Positions 1-5,283 of a stretch of DNA of 12,519 bases are shown piece after piece; within the stretch, counting starts at the first letter, position 1; each line of letters starts with the position of its first letter. A program made the position numbers and the translations under genes. Under the pieces are notes generated by a model. That model saw only the letters and a list, made by a program, of their open reading frames with translations. It had not been told where the DNA came from and did not search any database. The stretch lies in assembly GCA_007571275.1 (NCBI GenBank), contig RKRS01000119.1, forward strand, positions 1 through 12,519, in the 5' to 3' direction. The stretch is from Dehalococcoidia bacterium (lineage in GTDB: Bacteria; Chloroflexota; Dehalococcoidia; Bin125).

Positions 1-2
1 TG

Positions 3-344
3 TCCGAGCGCTCCAGCTCATGGCTGTGGCTCAATCGATTTGGCGGCCCGCTCTCCGCCCGCGCCGTCCAGCTGAGCGTGCAACGCTATGCCCGGCGTGC
101 TGGTCTGCCGGACGGGGTCCATCCGCATCTGTTGCGACACTCTTTCGCCACTCATATGCTCGACGGAGGCGCCGATGTGCGGGTGGTACAGGAGTTGCTC
201 GGCCACGCTTCCGTGTCCACAACCCAGATTTACACCCACGTCACTGACGCCGCCCGACGCGACACCATCGAGCAGGCGCTCGACGGAGTCGCCAACCTCC
301 TCCGAGAACGACGCAGCCACCGGGATGTAGACGACGAGCAATGA
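3..344 (+). CDS. xerD: Tyrosine recombinase XerC/XerD, C-terminal part (5' truncated)
   Basis: The window opens inside this gene; the frame is open from base 3 and codes 113 residues. It is the C-terminal half of the catalytic domain of a XerC/XerD site-specific recombinase, which resolves chromosome dimers at dif during division. Visible catalytic residues: the HxxR motif in HLLRHSFATHM (His codon 126-128, Arg 135-137), the LLGH histidine (204-206), and the nucleophilic tyrosine in STTQIYTHV (231-233). The block GGADVRVVQELLGHAS is typical of cellular Xer proteins rather than of phage integrases. The upstream stretch LNRFGGPLSARAV also fits the family. The N-terminal SAM-like domain lies outside the window. 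XerC and XerD cannot be told apart from this fragment, so the symbol is the looser call. The stop overlaps the aroQ start (ATGA), indicating co-translation. Confidence 0.93.
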   Translation, partial: SERSSSWLWLNRFGGPLSARAVQLSVQRYARRAGLPDGVHPHLLRHSFATHMLDGGADVRVVQELLGHASVSTTQIYTHVTDAARRDTIEQALDGVANLLRERRSHRDVDDEQ

Positions 345-823
345 AAGTCCTGCTCATTTCAGGCCCAAACCTCAACATCCTGGGCCAACGCCAACCTGAG
401 ATTTATGGCACGCAGACGCTGGCGGATATCGAAGACCTGGTTGGCAAACGGGCCAAAGAGTGGGGCGTCACGATCCGCCCGTACCAGTCGAATCATGAGG
501 GCGCGCTGATTGACTTCATCCAGCAGGAGCGCTCTGCTGAAGGGCTGATCATCAACCCCGGCGCGTTATCCCACTATGGCTACTCACTGCGCGACGCGCT
601 TGAGGCCTTTCCTGGTGGCAAGATGGAAGTGCATCTCTCCAACGTGCACGCACGCGAGAGCTTTCGCCACCACCTCGTGACCGCGCCGATTATGGATGGC
701 GTGGTCGCCGGGCTCGGCTGGCGTGGGTATCTGGCCGCGCTCGACGCCCTGGTACCGATGCTGCAAGAGCGTCACGATCGAGGCGCTACTCGCCCCAGCG
801 ATGGATCGCAGTCCGGCTCATGA
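341..823 (+). CDS. aroQ: 3-dehydroquinate dehydratase, type II
   Basis: Third step of the shikimate pathway: removes water from 3-dehydroquinate to give 3-dehydroshikimate, in the cytoplasm, by the type II (dodecameric) enzyme. The 160-residue protein starts with the signature GPNLNILGQRQPEIYG; Arg17 and Tyr22 sit where the family has its active-site arginine and tyrosine. Further family motifs are QSNHEG (49-54), the substrate-binding INPGALSHY (71-79) and EVHLSNVHARESFR (96-109), with His98 as the expected general acid. The family is usually about 145 residues; the extra length is a polar C-terminal tail (RHDRGATRPSDGSQSGS). Start ATG overlaps the recombinase stop and its own TGA overlaps the next ATG, so it is translationally coupled on both sides. 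Confidence 0.97.
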   Translation: MKVLLISGPNLNILGQRQPEIYGTQTLADIEDLVGKRAKEWGVTIRPYQSNHEGALIDFIQQERSAEGLIINPGALSHYGYSLRDALEAFPGGKMEVHLSNVHARESFRHHLVTAPIMDGVVAGLGWRGYLAALDALVPMLQERHDRGATRPSDGSQSGS

Positions 824-1923
824 TTGCTACTGCTTCCCGACTGGATCGCATCCGTGAGCGTCTGACCCGGGCGAAGCTCGACGCGTTGCTCGTCACCAAC
901 CCATGCAACCGCCGATACGCATCGGGATTCACCGGCTCAAACGGCTGGCTCCTGATATCGGCGGACGATTCCAACCCGCCCAAGCTCGCGACGGATTTCC
1001 GTTACCTCGATCAGGCCGCGCAGGAAGCGCCGGCATTCGAGATCGTGAACATGCGGGGCGGCATGGCGCAATGGTGGGGCGAGCTGGCGAAACCATTGGG
1101 CCGAGGACGGCTCGGCTTTGAGTCGGGCGACGTCACTGTCGCCGCGCACAAGCAATTGCGCGACGTCAATGCCAAACTACCCGCCAGTCAACGCCCGGCG
1201 CTGGTCCAATCGGATTCGATCATCGAACCAGTGCGAGCCCTCAAGGACGAATCAGAACTTGCCCTACTACGACAGGCGGTTCAGCTGACTGATGAGGCGT
1301 TCGCCCACGTCGAGCGCACGATCGAACCAGGTTGGACCGAGCAGCAGGTTTCCTGGAAAATCGAGCAGTACGCTCGCACGCACGGCGCCGAGGGCATGGC
1401 CTTCGAATCGATCGTCGCCAGCGGACCCTGGGGCGCCCGTCCGCACGCGCGTCCTCGCCCGGAAGCAATCCACGAAGGGCAGCCGATCGTCATTGACATG
1501 GGCGCTCGCTACGAGGGTTACTGCGCCGACATGACCAGGACGATTGTGCTGGGTGATCACGACGCGCAATTCCCGCGCATCTACGACATCGTCCTTGCCG
1601 CGCACGAGACGGCCGCGCAGATGGTCGAACCGGGCATGTCAGGCAAAGACGCCGATCAGCTTGCTCGACAGGTGATCATCGACGCTGGTTATGGCGATCA
1701 GTTCGGACACGGTCTTGGTCACGGCGTCGGCCTGCAGATTCATGAACAGCCTTACCTGGGCTCAAGCTCAAGAGACACGCTTGAGGTCGGTATGGTCATC
1801 ACGATCGAGCCCGGCATTTACCTACCCGAGTGGGGCGGTGTACGGATTGAGGACATGGGTCTCCTCGACACGGACGGGTTCCACTCGTTCACGGGAACGC
1901 CCAAGCTACGATTAGTTGCATAA
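820..1923 (+). CDS. pepQ: Xaa-Pro aminopeptidase/dipeptidase, M24 family
   Basis: Cytoplasmic metallopeptidase of the 'pita-bread' M24B family that cleaves N-terminal Xaa-Pro bonds. Of the 367 residues, about 1-130 form the creatinase-like N-terminal domain (NPCNRRYASGFTGSNGWL near the start) and about 145-365 the catalytic domain. All five expected metal ligands are visible: Asp226 and Asp237 (VIDMGARYEGYCADMTRT), His301 (FGHGLGHGVGLQIHE), Glu330 (TIEPGIYLP) and Glu344 (GVRIEDM). His209 in PHARP and His308 match the substrate-site histidines. Whether it acts as an aminopeptidase (PapA/YqhT-like) or a dipeptidase (PepQ) cannot be decided from sequence. It lies between aroQ and efp, the place of yqhT in Bacillus; since EF-P serves proline-rich translation, peptide proline recycling nearby is suggestive but unproven. 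The start overlaps the aroQ stop by ATGA. Confidence 0.94.
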   Translation: MIATASRLDRIRERLTRAKLDALLVTNPCNRRYASGFTGSNGWLLISADDSNPPKLATDFRYLDQAAQEAPAFEIVNMRGGMAQWWGELAKPLGRGRLGFESGDVTVAAHKQLRDVNAKLPASQRPALVQSDSIIEPVRALKDESELALLRQAVQLTDEAFAHVERTIEPGWTEQQVSWKIEQYARTHGAEGMAFESIVASGPWGARPHARPRPEAIHEGQPIVIDMGARYEGYCADMTRTIVLGDHDAQFPRIYDIVLAAHETAAQMVEPGMSGKDADQLARQVIIDAGYGDQFGHGLGHGVGLQIHEQPYLGSSSRDTLEVGMVITIEPGIYLPEWGGVRIEDMGLLDTDGFHSFTGTPKLRLVA

Positions 1924-2000
1924 CCGCCGAGATCGCGTCTCTCGACACCAACAACTCTCCGCGACGCTGAATTCCAACCAACACAACTGACAGGTGCAAG
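1924..2000. other. Intergenic gap between the M24 peptidase and efp
   Basis: Seventy-seven bases without a gene. I see no hairpin with a T tract, and no clear -35/-10 pair. It contains only the weak Shine-Dalgarno of efp at its end. efp is probably read through from the upstream genes or from a promoter I cannot recognise. Confidence 0.5.
1992..1996 (+). promoter_or_regulatory. Ribosome binding site of efp
   Basis: AGGTG lies four bases before the efp ATG, a short but usable Shine-Dalgarno spacing. It supports ATG 2001 as the start, which also matches where EF-P proteins normally begin. Confidence 0.45.
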
Positions 2001-2558
2001 ATGATCTCCACCGGCGACCTGAAGCGCGGCTTCGTGATCGAACTCGACGGCAACGAGTACCAGATCGTCGACTGGGACCACATCAAGGTCGGGCGCGGCT
2101 CGGCTCAGGCGCGCCTGAAGCTCCGAGATATCCGCGGCGGCCACACGATTGAGCGCACATTCCAGGCCGGGACCAAATTCCGACGCATCCGTACCGAGCA
2201 CCAGACAATGCAGTACCTGTATCGCGATGGCGACCTGCTCTATTTCATGAACACTGACACCTACGATCAGGAACCGTTGTCACTCGATATCGTCGGCGAC
2301 GCCGTCAATTACCTGGCCGAGAACGCCGAAGCGGAAGTGCTAATCGTGGGCGAGAGTCCAGTCGCGGTCGAGCTGCCGGCGGCTGTTCCGTTGCAGGTGG
2401 CGGAATCAGATCCCGGCGTCAAGGGTGACACGGCGACTGGCGCCACCAAGCCGGCCACGCTCGAGACCGGTCTCACAATCAACGTCCCGCTGTTCATTGG
2501 ACCAGGCGACACCGTCAAGGTCGACACACGCACCGGACAGTATCTGGAGCGCGCCTGA
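2001..2558 (+). CDS. efp: Translation elongation factor P (Arg-type loop)
   Basis: EF-P binds between the ribosomal P and E sites and relieves stalling at polyproline stretches. The 185-residue protein has the three family domains: an N-terminal KOW-like barrel (about 1-62, starting STGDLKRGFVIELDGNEYQIVD), a central OB domain (about 65-127, with MQYLYRDGDLLYFMNTDTYD) and a C-terminal OB domain (about 128-184, with LETGLTINVPLFIGPGDTVK ending TRTGQYLERA). The domain I loop reads HIKVGRGSAQAR: the tip residue, where many EF-Ps carry the lysine of KPGKG, is Arg32. This excludes the classical EpmA beta-lysylation site; no modification enzyme is encoded in the window. The start is preceded by AGGTG at 1992-1996. 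The 77 bases before it hold no gene and no clear promoter. Confidence 0.97.
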   Translation: MISTGDLKRGFVIELDGNEYQIVDWDHIKVGRGSAQARLKLRDIRGGHTIERTFQAGTKFRRIRTEHQTMQYLYRDGDLLYFMNTDTYDQEPLSLDIVGDAVNYLAENAEAEVLIVGESPVAVELPAAVPLQVAESDPGVKGDTATGATKPATLETGLTINVPLFIGPGDTVKVDTRTGQYLERA

Positions 2559-2598
2559 GCATTTGCGGGGAGTCCACAGCGTCGGGTGAGAACGTTTC

Positions 2599-3912
2599 AT
2601 GGCCAAACGTCCGCCTTCGGGATTCAATCTTCGGCGGGTGCAACAGCGCCGCATTGAATGGGCCGAACCGACGTCCGAAACGGCCCAGCCAGCAAACCCG
2701 ACACCGCAATCGCGACCGGTCGGGGAGGTCGCCCGCCATATCCGTAATCAGCTCAAGTCTGATCCGCAACTCAACGACATCTGGATCGAGGGCGAAGTTC
2801 GCAGCTTCAGCCGATCCGGGGCGGGCCATTACTACTTCGACCTTGTTGACAGCGAGACCGACGCAGCGCTCGGCTGCGCATTTTTCCGCCGCGACAACCG
2901 AGGCATGCCAGTGCAGCAGGGCGATCAGGTGCTCGTGCATGGCAATGCTGATCTCTACCTGGCTCGTGGCTCCCTGCAAGTCATCGTCGACGATCTTCGC
3001 CCCATCGGCGAGGGCGTGCTTCAGGCCGAATTCGAGCGCCTGTTTCGCGCCCTGAACGAAGAGGGGCTGTTTCAGCCCGAGCGCAAGCGTCCCCTGCCGC
3101 CCTACCCGCGTCGCATCGGCGTGGTGACTTCACCCGGCGGGGCGGTCTGGCACGACATCCAGCAGGTCCTGACACGACGCTGGCCGCTGGCGTCCCTGAT
3201 GCTCTCGCCTTGCCTCACACAGGGCGCCAGCGCCGCAGCATCGATCGCCGACGGAGTCAAGCGGCTCAACCTCCTGACGATCAATGAGCCAGACCTGATC
3301 ATCGTCGCCAGAGGAGGTGGTTCGCCAGAGGATCTCTGGGCATACAACGAAGAGTTGGTCGCACGCGCCATCTTCGGAAGTGAGATACCGGTGATCTCGG
3401 CGGTCGGGCACGAAACGGATGTCAGCATCGCGGACCATGTCGCCGACTTGCGCGCGCCAACGCCGTCGGCCGCGGCGGAGATCGCCGTGCCGGATCGCGC
3501 TGAGGAGGCTGCGCGAGTGGCTGGGCTCCGTCAGGCCGCGCGTCAGTTGATCGACAGCCACGTCCTGCAACTGAGTCAGCAGACATTGCTGGACCGGGAA
3601 CGCCTCGAGCAATCGGCGCCACATCCTCCGACGTTGCGAGTCGAGATCAACCATCGTCGACGGGAGCTTAACCAAGCAATCGACAGGCAAGTCACGGCGC
3701 TGAGAGCGCAACAGCACGCGAGCTCGTCGCGTTTGCGCGCCCTGAACCCGCTGGGCGCCCTACAGCGCGGGTATGCCATCGTTTCTGATGTTCAGGGCCG
3801 GGTCATCACTGCAGCGGCCGATTTGGACACGAATCAGGAGATCGCGATCCAGTTCGCTGACGGCAGGGTTACGGCGCACACCATGTCAGACGTCACTGAG
3901 AGTGAGGGCTGA
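2599..3912 (+). CDS. xseA: Exodeoxyribonuclease VII large subunit
   Basis: Catalytic subunit of exonuclease VII, which degrades single-stranded DNA from both ends into oligonucleotides in mismatch repair and DNA damage processing. The 437-residue protein has an N-terminal OB-fold (about 42-138, with DIWIEGEVRSFSRSGAGHYY), the nuclease core with family signatures GVVTSPGGAVWHDI (174-187), ARGGGSPEDLWAYNEEL (237-253) and SAVGHETDVSIADHVADLRA (267-286, His271 and Asp274 in the conserved GHETD), an alpha-helical coiled region (about 295-385) and the usual end motif NPLGALQRGYAIV. The first 40 or so residues are an Arg/Gln/Pro-rich extension before the point where family members usually begin; GTG at 2638 is an alternative in-frame start. 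The xseB start lies four bases after its stop, so the two subunits are made together. Confidence 0.96.
   Translation: MAKRPPSGFNLRRVQQRRIEWAEPTSETAQPANPTPQSRPVGEVARHIRNQLKSDPQLNDIWIEGEVRSFSRSGAGHYYFDLVDSETDAALGCAFFRRDNRGMPVQQGDQVLVHGNADLYLARGSLQVIVDDLRPIGEGVLQAEFERLFRALNEEGLFQPERKRPLPPYPRRIGVVTSPGGAVWHDIQQVLTRRWPLASLMLSPCLTQGASAAASIADGVKRLNLLTINEPDLIIVARGGGSPEDLWAYNEELVARAIFGSEIPVISAVGHETDVSIADHVADLRAPTPSAAAEIAVPDRAEEAARVAGLRQAARQLIDSHVLQLSQQTLLDRERLEQSAPHPPTLRVEINHRRRELNQAIDRQVTALRAQQHASSSRLRALNPLGALQRGYAIVSDVQGRVITAAADLDTNQEIAIQFADGRVTAHTMSDVTESEG
3904..3908 (+). promoter_or_regulatory. Ribosome binding site of xseB
   Basis: GAGGG sits inside the last codons of xseA, eight bases before GTG 3917. 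It decides the xseB start in favour of 3917 over the other in-frame GTG at 3902, which would overlap this site. Confidence 0.6.
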
Positions 3913-3916
3913 GCAC

Positions 3917-4114
3917 GTGTCTGACGAAACAGAACGGTCCTATGAAGAAATCGTCGCGGCGCTCGAACATGTGCTGACGGAGCTGGAGAGTGGCGGATTG
4001 CCTTTGGACAAGGCGGTCGACGCGTATGAGCGCGGCGTCGCATTGAGCGAACAGGCTCAAAAGTTGCTCACGGAAGCTGAACTGCGCATCGACACGCTGC
4101 GCGACGTTACCTAG
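3917..4114 (+). CDS. xseB: Exodeoxyribonuclease VII small subunit
   Basis: The small subunit binds the helical part of XseA in several copies and is needed for active exonuclease VII. The predicted 65-residue protein matches the family in size and pattern: SYEEIVAALEHVLTELESG, then GLPLDKAVDAYERGVAL, then a C-terminal helix with the usual CQ-L-like spacing replaced by SEQAQKLLTEAELRI. The short helical hairpin is the whole protein. I chose GTG 3917 because GAGGG (3904-3908) lies eight bases upstream and the protein then begins right before the conserved region; GTG at 3902 in the same frame would add five residues and overlap xseA. Position directly behind xseA confirms the identity. A longer reading of this frame back to 3773 is only the shadow of xseA. 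Confidence 0.93.
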   Translation: MSDETERSYEEIVAALEHVLTELESGGLPLDKAVDAYERGVALSEQAQKLLTEAELRIDTLRDVT

Positions 4115-4124
4115 CCTCGTCACG

Positions 4125-4919
4125 ATGACTCTCCGCATCGCCTGGTTCGCTACCGCCAAAGGCACGAGCTCGCGCCGACTCCTCAAGGCTGCGAACGAGG
4201 CAATCAGCGCAGGTCGGCTCGACGCGAAAATCGTCTGCGTCGTCTGCAACCGGGTGGACGGGCAGTCAGCGAACACCGATGCGTTCCTGGATGACGTGCG
4301 CAACGCAGGGATACCGCTGATCGCCACCAGTTCGTTGGAATGGCGTCGCCGGGTCGGGGGCGCCATCTCAGTTCCTGGCAAATCACTCGCCTCCTGGCGT
4401 CGGGATTACGACCAGCACCTGTATGACCAGATCCGGAGGTATTCGCCCGATGTTGGGATGCTCGCCGGGTACATGTTGGTCATCACTGATGTCATCTGCG
4501 ACCATCTGCCTTGCCTGAATCTGCATCCGGCGTTGCCTGACGGCCCGATCGGCGCCTGGCAGCAGGTCATTCATCAGCTCATCGCCGAACGCGCGCAGGT
4601 ATCGGGTATGGTGCTCCAACGTGTGACGACAGCACTCGACCGCGGCCCGACCGTCGCCTGGGCGCAATATTCGATTCGCGGCCCACGATTCGATCCGCTC
4701 TGGGAAGAATTTGGACAGGACGCCGAATCGGAGAATCCATTGTTCGCAGCCATCCGCGAGGCCGGGGCCAGTCGTGAGCCAACATTCATCCTGCAGTCAC
4801 TGCAGACAATCGCGTCCCGCAAGGCGCACACGTCGTCGCTTTTCTCGCTGTTCGACAATGAGTCAGAAGCAGATATCAGCGAGGCGGTTGAAGCGGAAAT
4901 GCAACGCCAATTCCCCTAA
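4125..4919 (+). CDS. PurN-like formyltransferase family protein, substrate unknown
   Basis: A 264-residue protein with the formyltransferase fold of the PurN/Fmt family, which moves a formyl group from 10-formyltetrahydrofolate to an amine. The catalytic triad of the family is in place: Asn132 and His134 in LNLHPALP, and Asp172 in ALDRGP. The segment DYDQHLYDQIRRYSPDVGML-AGYM (about 94-117) matches the PurN region before the active site. Differences from true glycinamide ribonucleotide transformylase: the phosphate loop reads AKGTSSRRLL instead of the GxGSN type, the stretch after the catalytic His is shortened and reads PDGPIGAW, and about 80 residues follow the usual end. The substrate is probably not GAR, but this is inference. 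It begins ten bases after xseB without a clear ribosome binding site and is the last gene before the AT-richer gap. Confidence 0.8.
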   Translation: MTLRIAWFATAKGTSSRRLLKAANEAISAGRLDAKIVCVVCNRVDGQSANTDAFLDDVRNAGIPLIATSSLEWRRRVGGAISVPGKSLASWRRDYDQHLYDQIRRYSPDVGMLAGYMLVITDVICDHLPCLNLHPALPDGPIGAWQQVIHQLIAERAQVSGMVLQRVTTALDRGPTVAWAQYSIRGPRFDPLWEEFGQDAESENPLFAAIREAGASREPTFILQSLQTIASRKAHTSSLFSLFDNESEADISEAVEAEMQRQFP

Positions 4920-4998
4920 GCAAGATATCTGTTATGTCAAATGTGGATACGACGACCAAATAGGACATGTACTTGACAGCTGGTTATATGATCCCCGC
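4920..4998 (+). promoter_or_regulatory. AT-richer intergenic gap with candidate promoter (leaderless type)
   Basis: This 79-base gap is visibly richer in A and T than its surroundings. TATGAT (4987-4992) matches the -10 consensus at five of six positions and ends six bases before ATG 4999, so transcription would begin at or next to the start codon. No Shine-Dalgarno precedes that ATG. A perfect TTGACA (4973-4978) is present but only eight bases from TATGAT, too close for a -35 partner; no good -35 is found 16-18 bases upstream. TGTCAA (4935-4940) and TTGACA form an inverted pair, and AGATATCT (4923-4930) is a palindrome; either could be an operator. No terminator hairpin is seen. Confidence 0.4.
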
Positions 4999-5283
4999 AT
5001 GACCGAACCTGAACCAGCGGTACTCACGCCCACCATCATCGAGCCACGCTCGCATGAACTGTTACCGGCGATCCGCGAAGACCTCGCCCCGTTCCTGCCC
5101 GCTCTGCGGAGCGTTGCACAACTGATCGCGGCCGCCGCCGTCGCAGAATTTGCCGCTCGATATGCTGCACCAGCGATGATCGATCAGGCGCGTCAGATGA
5201 TCGCCCCGGCGCCCCAGCGCACACAGACGATTCTTGTTGAAGAACACACCACCGTTCGCCGTCGGGTCACTGTCGTTTCCTAG
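4999..5283 (+). CDS. Small protein of unknown function (94 aa)
   Basis: I do not recognise this protein. It starts with an acidic, Pro-rich segment (MTEPEPAVLTPTIIEPRSHE), followed by a helical, Ala-rich and moderately hydrophobic stretch at about 29-62 (LAPFLPALRSVAQLIAAAAV and onward), then a Pro-containing turn and an end of alternating beta-type residues with basic charge (TTVRRRVTVVS). The Ala-rich part could be an amphipathic or weak membrane-associated helix; no signal peptide, cysteine or metal motif is present. ATG 4999 is the only sensible start: the frame upstream runs only through the end of the formyltransferase. It sits behind the promoter-like gap and ends inside, or seven bases before, the lamin-tail gene depending on that gene's start, which suggests co-expression. 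The coding call rests on position, promoter context and even codon use; a spurious frame is possible. Confidence 0.6.
   Translation: MTEPEPAVLTPTIIEPRSHELLPAIREDLAPFLPALRSVAQLIAAAAVAEFAARYAAPAMIDQARQMIAPAPQRTQTILVEEHTTVRRRVTVVS

Noticed and set aside
3..344. Phage or transposon integrase at the left end
   Set aside because: The catalytic block GADVRVVQELLGHASVSTTQ is of cellular Xer type and it is coupled to aroQ; no att site, tRNA or other mobile gene is present.
1818..2201. 127-codon - strand frame crossing the gap before efp
   Set aside because: It is mostly antisense to the peptidase and efp, has no motif and no promoter or ribosome binding site of its own.
3130..3717. 195-codon open frame on the - strand
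   Set aside because: Fully antisense to xseA, Arg-rich, without any family motif; typical of high-GC shadows.
4973..4992. TTGACA and TATGAT as a classical -35/-10 pair
   Set aside because: The spacer is only eight bases, far from the 16-18 needed; only the -10 is kept as a candidate.
4711..4998. Longer form of the 94-residue protein starting in the formyltransferase gene
   Set aside because: Its first part is a Ser/Arg-rich shadow of the formyltransferase frame, and the gap with the promoter-like sequence lies inside it.
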